Source: Mucilaginibacter sp. (GTDB lineage: Bacteria > Bacteroidota > Bacteroidia > Sphingobacteriales > Sphingobacteriaceae). Taken from it: a stretch of 64,000 nt of DNA. The DNA lies in contig JAQBOV010000091.1 in NCBI GenBank assembly GCA_028287895.1, positions 39,632 to 103,631 on the forward strand, written 5' to 3'. A program made the position numbers and the translations under genes. Of this stretch, positions 1 through 8,309 are shown piece by piece. The notes under the pieces were generated by a model. The model worked only from the letters and a program-made list of their open reading frames with translations. It made no database searches and had not been told where the DNA came from. Numbering within the stretch: position 1 is the first letter of the stretch; each line of letters begins with the position of its first letter.

Positions 1-676
1 AACGGTGTGTGGCTTCGTTTAGCATTACAGCGTCTTCTGGGAAGTGCATATTGCGATAAGCATCAGCACGACCCATCAGTTTAAAACGGTTGAGAACGTA
101 TAAGGGCAAATTTTCGTGAATATCCTTTTCATGCTGTTCTAACAGGGGAGCAGTAAGCTTTTGAATACCTTTGCTATCTAAACCGAACTGCTTTAATTTT
201 TCTGTTGAACTATAAGCGGGCTGTAGTGTTAAATTACCTTTTTGCTTTAATACGGCTGGCGAATACAACTCCATTTCGGGGTGTGCCATTTGTGGCTTAC
301 CATTGAATGAGCCGGGTTTACCAAAAATGATATATACCTTGCCGGTTATCAGGTATTTTTCTATCCATTTAATACCCTGGAACCAAACCAGCTCCATCAC
401 ACCGGTATCATCCTGTACCTGGGCAACAAGGCGTTTAGTACGTTTATCGCCGATAATCTCCTTGTGTGTCAGTCTTGCCAGCACCTGTACATAAGGCAAG
501 TCGGTTTGCGTACCGCTGATTTTATAGAAGCGGGTACGGTCAATATGTTTATAAGGAAAATGTTGCAGCAGGTCTTCAAACGTGAATATTTTCAGTTCTT
601 TTTTAAGGACATCGGCACGTGTGACACCAACACCTTTTAAATATTCAATAGGAGTTTGAAATATTTGTCTGTTCAA
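1..676 (-). CDS. recG: ATP-dependent DNA helicase RecG (N-terminal part)
   Basis: This is the first 225 codons of RecG, the helicase that remodels stalled forks and branched recombination intermediates; the left edge cuts the rest off. The visible part is the wedge/OB-fold region: an N-terminal IEYLKGVGVTRADVLKKE stretch, then FEDLLQHFPYKHIDRT, then an OB-like segment (VAQVQDDTGVMELVWFQG, IIFGKPGSFNGKPQMAHPE). The helicase motifs lie outside the window. I place the start at a TTG at 676, because in this frame a TAA lies seven codons upstream and no ATG or GTG falls between. It begins 10 nt after the ridA stop, so the two are probably co-transcribed. The identification is firm for this stretch and the TTG start is an inference. 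Confidence 0.9.
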   Translation of the reverse strand, partial: MNRQIFQTPIEYLKGVGVTRADVLKKELKIFTFEDLLQHFPYKHIDRTRFYKISGTQTDLPYVQVLARLTHKEIIGDKRTKRLVAQVQDDTGVMELVWFQGIKWIEKYLITGKVYIIFGKPGSFNGKPQMAHPEMELYSPAVLKQKGNLTLQPAYSSTEKLKQFGLDSKGIQKLTAPLLEQHEKDIHENLPLYVLNRFKLMGRADAYRNMHFPEDAVMLNEATHR

Positions 677-686
677 TGGATATTTA

Positions 687-1067
687 TCAGGACTTTATTG
701 CTATAACTGAGATTTCAACATTTACATTTTTTGGCAAAGCGGCTACCTGTATGGTTTCACGCGCTGGAAACTGATCAGTAAAGTATGTTCCGTATACTTC
801 ATTAACCTGTGCAAAGCTTTGCATATCGGTCAAAAAAATGCTGGTCTTAACTATGTTGTTAAAATCCACGCCTGCTTCTGATAATACTGCCCTGATATTT
901 TCCATTACCTGTTTGGTTTCGGCTTTTATATTTTCAGAAATTATTTCGCCTGTAGAAGGATCAAGGGCTATCTGTCCCGAAACGAAGATAAAATTTCCTG
1001 CAGCTATGGCCTGGCTGTATGGACCGATCGGGGCCGGAGCGCTACCGGTATTAATTACTTTTTTCAT
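687..1067 (-). CDS. ridA: RidA family reactive enamine/imine deaminase
   Basis: A 126-residue protein of the YjgF/YER057c/UK114 (RidA) family. RidA hydrolyses reactive 2-aminoacrylate-type enamines and imines made by PLP enzymes, and acts as a cytosolic trimer. Family landmarks are clear: APAPIGPYSQA near the N-terminus, FVSGQIALDPSTGE around residues 28-41, and ARETIQVAALPKNVNVEISVIA at the C-terminus with the substrate-carboxylate arginine at about R103 and the conserved Glu near 118. Length and start (ATG) are normal. It lies directly upstream of recG, 10 nt apart on the same strand. The deaminase role is family knowledge; the sequence shows only conserved residues. Confidence 0.93.
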   Translation of the reverse strand: MKKVINTGSAPAPIGPYSQAIAAGNFIFVSGQIALDPSTGEIISENIKAETKQVMENIRAVLSEAGVDFNNIVKTSIFLTDMQSFAQVNEVYGTYFTDQFPARETIQVAALPKNVNVEISVIAIKS

Positions 1068-1168
1068 TAGCGTAAATTATTTTTAAATGCAATAAGGCCG
1101 TCGTAAGCTATTCATTCATTTTGGTTTGTCAGTGGTAGCTTATGATGGCCTGCATCGGAATAGTATTA

Positions 1169-1312
1169 TTATTTTTTCAATATGAACCAGTCGATCAATT
1201 TCCAGATAATGCCTGCCACAAACATAATTATTGCAATCGCATTAATTACATGCATCACTTTAAGATTAAAGCTGGTTGGCCTGTTAGGATCTTTCTTTCT
1301 GAAAAAATACAT
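1169..1312 (-). CDS. 47-residue single-pass membrane protein
   Basis: A small gene of 47 codons beginning with ATG at 1312. The product starts MYFFRKKDPNRPTSFNLKVM, continues into one hydrophobic helix (about residues 21-40, HVINAIAIIMFVAGIIWKLI) and ends FILKK. The basic FRKKDPNRP head before a single membrane segment resembles a small uncharacterised family of Bacteroidota (I recall DUF6728, not verified). It starts only 20 nt beyond the hairpin that ends the ompA transcript, so it may be read by leakage through that terminator or from a promoter overlapping it. No function can be assigned. I prefer it to the plus-strand frames here, whose C-termini run through the terminator stem. Confidence 0.6.
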   Translation of the reverse strand: MYFFRKKDPNRPTSFNLKVMHVINAIAIIMFVAGIIWKLIDWFILKK

Positions 1313-1331
1313 GAACAAATTTAATAAAAAA

Positions 1332-1360
1332 AGAAGGCTCTCCGAACCGGAGAGCCTTCT
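1332..1360 (-). terminator. Intrinsic terminator of ompA
   Basis: A perfect 13-bp stem (AGAAGGCTCTCCG and its complement) with a 3-nt loop. On the minus strand it runs straight into seven T residues, 23 nt after the OmpA stop codon. This is a textbook rho-independent terminator for ompA. Confidence 0.9.
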
Positions 1361-1382
1361 GCCTTATTATTTTAATGAATAA

Positions 1383-2822
1383 TTATTTTTGTTTGAACTC
1401 AACACGACGGTTTAATACACGTCCTTCCTCTGTTGAGTTATCAGCAATTGGATGAGTTTCACCAAATGCTTTTACTTTAACACGTTTTGAATCAACACCC
1501 GAGTTAACTAAGTAAGTTTTTACTGAGTTAGCACGATCTTTTGATAAACGCAAGTTGTGAGCTGCAGTACCTTCAGATGAAGCGAAACCATCTAATTCGA
1601 TTTTCTTATCAGCAGCAGAGCGTAAGTCAGCTGACGTAGCATCTAAAATAGGGTAAGAAGAAGTTCTTAACACTGAACTATCGAATTCGAACTGGATGTT
1701 TGAGTAAGCAGTTCCTGAACCTGCAACTGGTTTCCTAACGAACAATGAAGTATCGATTTTAGGGAATACAATTGGACAACCAGAACCGTCAACAACCGTA
1801 CCGGCAGGAGTATTTGGACATTTGTCGAATTGGTCAGCAACACCGTCACCGTCAGAATCTTTCTTCAGGTCGTTAACTGCATTTTCAACATTACCTACGC
1901 GGCCTTTTAACGCTTCAACTTCCTGGCGAAGAGCTGCATCATACAGTTCGTCATACATCATAGCTACCGGGTTTACCCAATCCAGGTTCGGTTTTGATTT
2001 TGGACCAAAAGTATATTCTAAACCAGCATAACCGTACGAGTATTTGTTTTCGGCAGGGTAACCGGCATGTACTCCGGAGAAATTAAAGCCGTCAATGAAG
2101 TTTTCAGTATAGCCAAGATTAAGGGCCAATGCATCGCTTAATTTAAATTTAACGCCTGCACCAACGGGAATTACTAACTCTTTAACATATTTGCTGTTAT
2201 GATCCTTACCTGCTATCCCTTTGTAATCAAGTATAAGATTGGATTGGTTGTTATCAGAATAAAGTTTAGGCGCATAAAGTGCTAAACCGGCACCGCCTGA
2301 TAAGAAGAAATTAATCGCATTTGTACGGTGAAGAAAGCTCAGTGAACCAACGTTTACAACACCACTTAAAGTACCTTGCCAGAATTGAGTCTTAAAACTT
2401 CCAACCTGAAGGCCGGATTCGGAGTCAACGGTATAACCCGGATTTAAGAATTTAGGATTATCGCTGCCTTTAACATTACCACCGCGTACATCCAGCTGTA
2501 AGCCGAAAGCATGGGATAATTGATCCCTTAAGCTTAGGCCATACCCTAATGAGGGTTGGTTGTGGTTAAAAGTGTTAACCCCGCCGGTTGCTACCGAAGG
2601 TGCGGTTAAACCGGCATTAAGGCCGATACTAAATTTGTTGTACTGTTTTGTACCACCAAATACCTTGGCAGTAGTTGCTGCAGGCGACGTTTTTGTTGAA
2701 TCTGTAGTAGTTGTTGTGGTTTTTACTTTACTGGTTGAATCAGTTTGAGCATTTACCACACCAACAGCCATCACAGATACCAATAATAAAGCGACTGTTT
2801 TTTTTAATGTAGAATAGTTCAT
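1383..2822 (-). CDS. OmpA family outer-membrane protein with thrombospondin type 3 repeat
   Basis: A 479-residue porin-type protein. It has a signal peptide (MNYSTLKKTVALLLVSVMAV, cleaved after VNA), a Thr/Ser-rich linker, an N-terminal beta-barrel of about 250 residues, a calcium-type TSP3 segment (DSDGDGVADQFDKCP) and a C-terminal OmpA peptidoglycan-binding domain (NIQFEFDSS; DGFASSEG; NLRLSKDRA; FGE; NRRVEF). The role is to anchor the outer membrane to peptidoglycan. I take the ATG at 2822 rather than an upstream in-frame TTG at 2840, because it gives a clean signal peptide. A TAnnTTTG box lies about 40 nt upstream and a strong terminator downstream, so it is probably monocistronic and highly expressed. 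The Pro/Gly-poor linker gives no further hint. Confidence 0.92.
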   Translation of the reverse strand: MNYSTLKKTVALLLVSVMAVGVVNAQTDSTSKVKTTTTTTDSTKTSPAATTAKVFGGTKQYNKFSIGLNAGLTAPSVATGGVNTFNHNQPSLGYGLSLRDQLSHAFGLQLDVRGGNVKGSDNPKFLNPGYTVDSESGLQVGSFKTQFWQGTLSGVVNVGSLSFLHRTNAINFFLSGGAGLALYAPKLYSDNNQSNLILDYKGIAGKDHNSKYVKELVIPVGAGVKFKLSDALALNLGYTENFIDGFNFSGVHAGYPAENKYSYGYAGLEYTFGPKSKPNLDWVNPVAMMYDELYDAALRQEVEALKGRVGNVENAVNDLKKDSDGDGVADQFDKCPNTPAGTVVDGSGCPIVFPKIDTSLFVRKPVAGSGTAYSNIQFEFDSSVLRTSSYPILDATSADLRSAADKKIELDGFASSEGTAAHNLRLSKDRANSVKTYLVNSGVDSKRVKVKAFGETHPIADNSTEEGRVLNRRVEFKQK

Positions 2823-2859
2823 AGTTTTAAGATTAAACAATTTAATTGTGATTTTTTTT

Positions 2860-2897
2860 CAAAATTAGTAATTATGTTTGGATTCATTACCAAACAT
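2860..2897 (-). promoter_or_regulatory. ompA promoter with inverted repeat
   Basis: On the minus strand TAATTTTG (2860-2867) fits the Bacteroidota -7 box TAnnTTTG and would give a leader of about 30 nt for ompA. Just upstream is a perfect inverted repeat, ATGTTTGG-N8-CCAAACAT (2874-2897), whose TTTG sits 23 nt from the -7 box, slightly longer than the usual 19-21. The repeat covers the -33 region and could be an operator. Confidence 0.5.
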
Positions 2898-2972
2898 TGT
2901 TCCAAATTTTATAATAGATAATACAAATAAATAAAAAAAATTGTTTTAGAAAAATAAATAATCCTGTTAATA

Positions 2973-4262
2973 ATGAAATACCTACCTATAAGCAATATTT
3001 TATTTACAAATAATAGAAAAAATTTCGTTTCGCGCACAAAACCGGATTCAATTGCTATTTTTCATGCTAACGATGAGTTCCCAAAGAATGGCGATCAAAC
3101 ATTCATTTTTAAACAAAATGCCGATTTTTTTTATCTCACGGGGATCGATCAGGAGCAAAGTGTTCTGATTTTATATCCGGATTGTCCTAATCCGCTATAC
3201 AAAGAAGTACTCTTTTTAAGACAAACCAATGAATATATAGCCGTTTGGGAAGGACATAAGTACACCAAAGAGGAAGCCAGAAAAGTTTCGGGCATTGAAA
3301 ATATACAGTGGTTGGATGAATTTGACAATATATTGCATACAATAATAAACTATGCAAATAATATTTATATTAATACGAATGAAAATGACCGTTACAGCCA
3401 TTCGGTACCCTACCGTGATCTGCGGATGTTCGAACAGTTACGTCTGAAATATCCGCTGCACCATTATGAACGTTCGGCTGTTATTTTGCGCGATCTGCGG
3501 GCGGTAAAATCGGATATTGAAGTGGAACTAACGCAAAAAGCATCTTCAATTACAAGGGATGCGTTTATACGTGTGCTGAAATTTATAAAGCCGGGTGTAA
3601 CCGAATATGAAATTGAAGCGGAAATAACTCATGAATTTTTGCGCAGCAGGGCTACCGGGCATGCCTACAGCCCTATTATTGCTTCCGGACCAAACGCCAA
3701 TGTGTTACACTACGTAGATAATAACCAGATTTGCCGTGATGGTGACGTAGCGCTTTTTGACTTTGGTGCTGAATATGCCAATTACAATGCAGACATGACC
3801 CGTTCGGTACCAGTGAACGGCCGCTTTACCAAACGTCAACGTGAGGTATATGACGCGGTATTGCGTGTGATGCGTGCTGCAACAGGTTTGATACAGGCCG
3901 GGACCGCATTAACGGACTATCATCAAGAAGTGGGAAAGATCATGACCAGCGAACTGATCGGTTTAAAATTATTAGACCAGCATGATGTTGAAAAGCAGGA
4001 TGCCAAAATGCCTTTATACAAAAAATATTTTATGCATGGCACTTCGCACCACCTGGGTTTGGATGTGCATGATTTTGCCAACCGGTATAAACCATTTGAA
4101 GTTGGTAATATTCTGACCTGCGAGCCTGGCATTTATATACCGCAGGAAGGTTTGGGCATAAGACTGGAGAATGATATTCTGATCACACAAGGCGGGAATG
4201 TTGACCTGATGGCCGGCATCCCTATCGAAGCGGCGCATATTGAGGAGATTATGAATAGCTGA
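2973..4262 (+). CDS. pepP: Xaa-Pro aminopeptidase (aminopeptidase P, M24B)
   Basis: A 429-residue cytosolic metallopeptidase that removes an N-terminal residue preceding proline. The N-terminal domain (about 1-170, AMP_N type, with FFYLTGIDQEQSVLIL) precedes the pita-bread M24 catalytic domain. All five dinuclear metal ligands of the PepP family are present: D263 (ALFDFG), D274 (YNADMTR), H359 (HGTSHHLGLDVHD), E384 (CEPGIYIP) and E399 (RLENDILIT). Length matches the 430-440 usual for the family. It starts at an ATG divergent from ompA. No signal peptide is visible. Function is well supported by motifs; specificity rests on family membership. Confidence 0.94.
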   Translation: MKYLPISNILFTNNRKNFVSRTKPDSIAIFHANDEFPKNGDQTFIFKQNADFFYLTGIDQEQSVLILYPDCPNPLYKEVLFLRQTNEYIAVWEGHKYTKEEARKVSGIENIQWLDEFDNILHTIINYANNIYINTNENDRYSHSVPYRDLRMFEQLRLKYPLHHYERSAVILRDLRAVKSDIEVELTQKASSITRDAFIRVLKFIKPGVTEYEIEAEITHEFLRSRATGHAYSPIIASGPNANVLHYVDNNQICRDGDVALFDFGAEYANYNADMTRSVPVNGRFTKRQREVYDAVLRVMRAATGLIQAGTALTDYHQEVGKIMTSELIGLKLLDQHDVEKQDAKMPLYKKYFMHGTSHHLGLDVHDFANRYKPFEVGNILTCEPGIYIPQEGLGIRLENDILITQGGNVDLMAGIPIEAAHIEEIMNS

Positions 4263-4339
4263 CTAAGCTGCGATAAGTCGGATTCGGTTGATTAAATTGG
4301 CGGCAAGCACGCATATAGGCAGCTCAACCAGCTATTTAA

Positions 4340-5227
4340 CTATAAATATTCTTCCACAAAGCTATACAGGTTAAACTGCGCGCCGGACATGGCTTTGGCT
4401 ATGGCCTGTTGCAGCTTTGTCTTGTCAACCCCGGCCATGCGTTTATGTCGGATTAACTTATAGGCTTTTTCGGTTAACAAAAACTCCTTACGGGTATTTT
4501 TTTTATCACCAGATGCTAAAATAAAATTTGCAACTACGGCAATACCATCGTTTTGCGAGGCAATTGTTTTAAAAATGGGGATTTGCGCACCTTTTTGTTG
4601 AACCATCTTTTTTAAATTATTGGCAAAAACGTCTGCGCCCTCCCGGTCAGCTTTATTCACAATAAAAGCATCGGCAATTTCCATTAACCCAGATTTAATA
4701 CTTTGTATCTCATCGCCTGCTTCGGGTACCAGCACGACAAAGGTAATATCAGCAAGCCCGGCTATTTCAATTTCCGATTGTCCTACCCCAACCGTTTCTA
4801 TCAAAACATAATCAAAGCCTGCCGCGCGTAATACATCCGACATTTCGATAGTTTTAGCAGATAGCCCTCCAAGGGAGCCGCGGGTGGCCAGCGAACGGAT
4901 AAATACTCCGGGGTGGTTAAAATGTGTTGCCATCCTGATCCTGTCGCCAAGCAGAGAGCCGAGGTTAAATGGTGAAGTGGGGTCGATAGCCAGAATGGCT
5001 ATTTTTTTGTCATGGTTTACCAGGTTACTTATAAGGCTGTTTACCAATGTGCTTTTGCCGGCTCCAGGTGGCCCTGTGATGCCGATAACAGGTGTGTTTT
5101 TGGTAAAACTAAGATCTTTTAAAATTTGTCCGGCACTTCTCAGATCGTTCTCAACAATAGTTAAGGCGCGTGCAACTGATCTGAAATCATTACAACTGAG
5201 CTTAATATTGCTGTTTGTGCCCGGCAT
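4340..5227 (-). CDS. meaB: Methylmalonyl-CoA mutase-associated GTPase MeaB
   Basis: A 295-residue G3E-class P-loop GTPase of the MeaB/ArgK family, the chaperone that gates adenosylcobalamin loading and protects methylmalonyl-CoA mutase. Visible motifs are the Walker A GPPGAGKS (52-59), the family signature AILAIDPTSPFNLGSLLGDRIRM, the switch/Walker B region DYVLIETVGVGQSE, and NKAD for guanine binding. It is shorter than many MeaB proteins (about 330) mainly at the C-terminus, where the dimerisation arm ends SFVEEYL. The mutase genes are not in the window. A TATTTTTG box lies 23 nt upstream. Confidence 0.92.
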   Translation of the reverse strand: MPGTNSNIKLSCNDFRSVARALTIVENDLRSAGQILKDLSFTKNTPVIGITGPPGAGKSTLVNSLISNLVNHDKKIAILAIDPTSPFNLGSLLGDRIRMATHFNHPGVFIRSLATRGSLGGLSAKTIEMSDVLRAAGFDYVLIETVGVGQSEIEIAGLADITFVVLVPEAGDEIQSIKSGLMEIADAFIVNKADREGADVFANNLKKMVQQKGAQIPIFKTIASQNDGIAVVANFILASGDKKNTRKEFLLTEKAYKLIRHKRMAGVDKTKLQQAIAKAMSGAQFNLYSFVEEYL

Positions 5228-5249
5228 TTATTATATGCAGTTAAGGTAG

Positions 5250-5257
5250 CAAAAATA
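5250..5257 (-). promoter_or_regulatory. -7 box upstream of meaB
   Basis: TATTTTTG on the minus strand matches TAnnTTTG exactly and sits 23 nt before the meaB ATG. No clear TTTG is found at the -33 distance. Confidence 0.4.
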
Positions 5258-5331
5258 TAATGTATTTAGAGAAACACACTATCAGGGCCATGTATTGCTT
5301 ATAATAAACTGTTAGGAGTATAGGATATAAT

Positions 5332-5339
5332 TATATTTG
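5332..5339 (+). promoter_or_regulatory. -7 box upstream of the first glycosyltransferase
   Basis: TATATTTG matches TAnnTTTG and predicts transcription starting near 5344. A TTG start inside this box (5337) would lie upstream of the transcript, which is why the ATG at 5367 is used for the glycosyltransferase. Confidence 0.5.
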
Positions 5340-5366
5340 GCATTCAAAAATCAGATAGAAAGCCTG

Positions 5367-6362
5367 ATGGATATCAAAAAAAGCGTTTCAATAATTATTC
5401 CTAATTACAATGGCAGGCATTTGCTCAAAGAGTATCTGCCCCACGCAGTAGAAGCTATTAAAAAGGCGGAAGCCGTTTATGAAATAATTATTGTGGATGA
5501 TTGCTCAACAGATGATTCTGTTGAACTGGTCAGGACAGATTTTCCATGGGCGAAGCTGATTTTGAATCCGCAGAATAAAGGGTTCTCACATGCTTGTAAT
5601 CAAGGAATAGCAGCTGCGCAATATGAATTGATATTTCTGTTGAATTCCGATGTTAAACTTACGCCGGATTATTTTGAGCATCAATGGAAATATTTTTCCC
5701 TGCCCGATACGTTTGGTGTAATGGGCCGTATCATTGATATGGAAGCAGATCATATTCAGGACGCTGCACGAATGCCGAAGTTTAACGGACTAAAGTTAAA
5801 GACAGGATATTTTTACTATACCGATAATGCGGATGACCGGTTGTATACCATGTACCTGTCAGGGGCCAATGCGTTGATCGATGCGTTAAAGCTGAAAGAG
5901 ATGGGCGGATTTGATGAAATATTTTCACCATTTTACAGTGAGGATATGGAATTGAGTATAAGGGCCTGGAGGCTGAACTGGAAATGTTATTATGAGCATC
6001 AGGCTATATGCAGGCATAGGCTGTCGGCAACTACAAAAAACTATAAAACCCCCCAATGGGTAAAGCGCGTTTATTTTCGCAACCGGTTTTATTTCCATGT
6101 GATCCATTACAATGGCCTGGCCTCCATTGCCTACTATTGCCAGATCACCCTGATCGATCTGTTGCCAAAACTGCTGGCCGGGCAATTCTGGATATGGAAA
6201 AGCTACGTGGAACTGTTTAAAAACCGGCGCGCTATTCAACTGCGCAAGGCAGGTTTTAAAAATTTGATGATTAAAAATAATAGCACTACCTCAATTTTTG
6301 ATGTAGTAGCTCATATCAAAAAATCGGTGGAAGCTAAAAAAATAACCCGTTTCAAAGCCTGA
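5367..6362 (+). CDS. Family 2 glycosyltransferase
   Basis: A 331-residue GT-A fold glycosyltransferase (GT2). The nucleotide-sugar domain starts at once (VSIIIPNYNGRHLLKEYLP), with the DD motif IIIVDDCSTDDSVELV near residues 45-60, the NKGFSHACNQGI helix, and the metal-binding Asp of LLNSDVKL near 100. The C-terminal part holds the PFYSEDMELSIRAWR acceptor-site ED motif typical of rhamnosyl- or N-acetylglucosaminyltransferases, then an amphipathic, aromatic-rich tail suggesting peripheral membrane contact. It opens a run of glycan genes and precedes an MsbA-like exporter by 57 nt, so it probably builds a surface glycan. Donor and acceptor cannot be told from sequence. Confidence 0.88.
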   Translation: MDIKKSVSIIIPNYNGRHLLKEYLPHAVEAIKKAEAVYEIIIVDDCSTDDSVELVRTDFPWAKLILNPQNKGFSHACNQGIAAAQYELIFLLNSDVKLTPDYFEHQWKYFSLPDTFGVMGRIIDMEADHIQDAARMPKFNGLKLKTGYFYYTDNADDRLYTMYLSGANALIDALKLKEMGGFDEIFSPFYSEDMELSIRAWRLNWKCYYEHQAICRHRLSATTKNYKTPQWVKRVYFRNRFYFHVIHYNGLASIAYYCQITLIDLLPKLLAGQFWIWKSYVELFKNRRAIQLRKAGFKNLMIKNNSTTSIFDVVAHIKKSVEAKKITRFKA

Positions 6363-6395
6363 CAACCGCTGATTACGTATTTATTTAATTACTGT

Positions 6396-6403
6396 TAGCT
6401 TTG
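6396..6403 (+). promoter_or_regulatory. -7 box upstream of the ABC exporter
   Basis: TAGCTTTG matches TAnnTTTG, 16 nt before the ATG. There is no good -33 element, so this is only a candidate internal promoter. Confidence 0.35.
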
Positions 6404-6419
6404 CATTTTAAAATTTTTG

Positions 6420-8258
6420 ATGAAGACTTATTTCCGGTTATTATCTTTTGCCAAGCCAATTGAGAAGTTTGCTATACCGTATATCCTGTTTACTTTACTT
6501 TATGTCGTTTTTAGTTCGATGGTATTTGTATTGCTGCCATCGCTGCTGAACACACTTTTTCAAAACAATGCCGGTGCGGCGCCCAGTATTTCGCATGTTG
6601 CAACCATGGTAAAGCAGCCCGGCTGGTACGATATGCAAGGCTGGTTCAAACTTTATTTGAACTATTTTATAAGAACGCACGGCGAATGGGGTGCCCTGCA
6701 ATTTGTATGCGCGCTGATTATTGTTACCATTCTGATCGGCAACCTTTTCAGATATCTCTCTGCCCGCACGATGGAAAATCTAAGGGTGCATACATTACTC
6801 AACCTGCGCCGCAGGGTTTTTAATAATGTAATGGATATGCACCTGGGTTATTTTAATAATGAGCGTAAGGGGAATATAATTTCCAAAATAGCTTCAGATG
6901 TACAGGTGGTGCAGTTTTCGGTTACGGCAACTTTACAGGTTATTTTTAAGGAGCCGGCGACTATGATCGCCTTTTTGGTGATTCTTTTTATTTATTCGGT
7001 AAAACTTACTTTATATTCACTGCTCGTTGTTCCTGTATCAGCCTTCATTATCTCAAAAATTGTGAAGCGCCTTAAAACGCAGGCAACTTCAGCGCAGCAA
7101 ACTTATGCCAATATGATAAGTTATCTTGACGAAGCGTTGTCAGGAGTGAGGATTATAAAAGCATTTAATGCAACGAATTTCATAAAAGAACGATTTGACA
7201 GGGAGAACAGCAGGTATTCAAAAATAATGCGTTCAATGGCAAGGCGCCAGCAATCCGCATCACCGGTTTCCGAAACGCTGTCAGTTACCATGATTTCATG
7301 TATAGTATTATACGGCGGATACCTGATCCTTAACAAAAAATCCACTTTAAATGCCGGTCAGTTTATTGCTTATATCGCTGTATTTTCGCAGCTGATGCGT
7401 CCTGCCAAGGCTATCTCCGACTCATTCAGCAACATACACTCGGGCATAGCAGCCGGCGAGCGTGTACTGGCGCTTATCGATGAAAAACCGGAAATTACTG
7501 ATGCACCAAACGCTAAGCCTATTAATGAGTTTAAAGAAAGTATAACGTTTAAGAATGTATCATTTGCCTATAGGGAAAGAGTCGTGCTATCAAACATTAA
7601 CTTAACTGTCCCCAAAGGTAAAACAATAGCCCTGGTAGGCCCCTCAGGCGGCGGTAAATCCACGCTGATGGACCTTATACCAAGATTTATCGAACCAAAA
7701 TCAGGCCAGGTATTGGTTGATGGTATAAATATTCAAAACGTTACTGCCGATTCGCTAAGAGCGTTGCTCGGCATAGTAAACCAGGAATCGATACTATTTA
7801 ATGACACTATTTTTAACAATATTGCCTTTGGTAAAACGGATGTAAGTCAGCAGCGGGTAGAAGAAGCCGCACGTATTGCCAATGCACATAACTTTATTAT
7901 GGAAACCGATGATGGTTATAAAACCAATATTGGTGACAGAGGTACCAAACTTTCGGGCGGACAAAGGCAGCGCATTTGTATCGCCAGGGCTGTTTTAAAT
8001 AATCCGCCTATCATGCTGCTTGACGAGGCTACCTCAGCTTTGGATACTGAATCAGAAAAATTGGTTCAGGATGCATTGAATAATCTGATGAAAAACCGCA
8101 CCTCTCTTATCATAGCGCACAGGCTAAGCACTATTCAAAATGCGGATGTTATTATTGTGTTAGAGAGTGGGGTAATAGTTGAGCAGGGTAATCATCACCA
8201 GCTGATGATGAATAATGGCTTGTATAAAAGACTGATAGATATGCAAACTTTTCAATAA
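6420..8258 (+). CDS. MsbA-like ABC transporter, fused membrane and ATPase domains
   Basis: A 612-residue half-transporter of the lipid/glycan exporter class (ABC type IV). The N-terminal half has six membrane helices in an exporter fold, with an unusually long first extracytoplasmic loop (about residues 40-95). The C-terminal nucleotide-binding domain carries Walker A GPSGGGKST, Q-loop NQESILF, signature LSGGQRQR, Walker B IMLLDEATSALD and the switch His in IAHRLSTIQ. It should act as a homodimer, flipping a lipid-linked substrate across the inner membrane. Its place inside a glycosyltransferase cluster suggests a lipid-linked glycan or lipid A core as cargo. I start at the ATG 6420, not the adjacent TTG. 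Confidence 0.92.
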   Translation: MKTYFRLLSFAKPIEKFAIPYILFTLLYVVFSSMVFVLLPSLLNTLFQNNAGAAPSISHVATMVKQPGWYDMQGWFKLYLNYFIRTHGEWGALQFVCALIIVTILIGNLFRYLSARTMENLRVHTLLNLRRRVFNNVMDMHLGYFNNERKGNIISKIASDVQVVQFSVTATLQVIFKEPATMIAFLVILFIYSVKLTLYSLLVVPVSAFIISKIVKRLKTQATSAQQTYANMISYLDEALSGVRIIKAFNATNFIKERFDRENSRYSKIMRSMARRQQSASPVSETLSVTMISCIVLYGGYLILNKKSTLNAGQFIAYIAVFSQLMRPAKAISDSFSNIHSGIAAGERVLALIDEKPEITDAPNAKPINEFKESITFKNVSFAYRERVVLSNINLTVPKGKTIALVGPSGGGKSTLMDLIPRFIEPKSGQVLVDGINIQNVTADSLRALLGIVNQESILFNDTIFNNIAFGKTDVSQQRVEEAARIANAHNFIMETDDGYKTNIGDRGTKLSGGQRQRICIARAVLNNPPIMLLDEATSALDTESEKLVQDALNNLMKNRTSLIIAHRLSTIQNADVIIVLESGVIVEQGNHHQLMMNNGLYKRLIDMQTFQ

Positions 8259-8309
8259 ATGATTTTTTAGGTAAAGCGTGACAATAGCAAATAATTTATA
8301 CAAAATTTA

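Noticed and set aside
838..1086. Plus-strand frame of 82 codons opposite ridA
   Set aside because: Antisense shadow of a well-conserved gene; composition not protein-like.
1142..1382. Two overlapping plus-strand frames of 60-66 codons
   Set aside because: Their C-termini are encoded by the ompA terminator stem, and the minus strand has a better small membrane protein.
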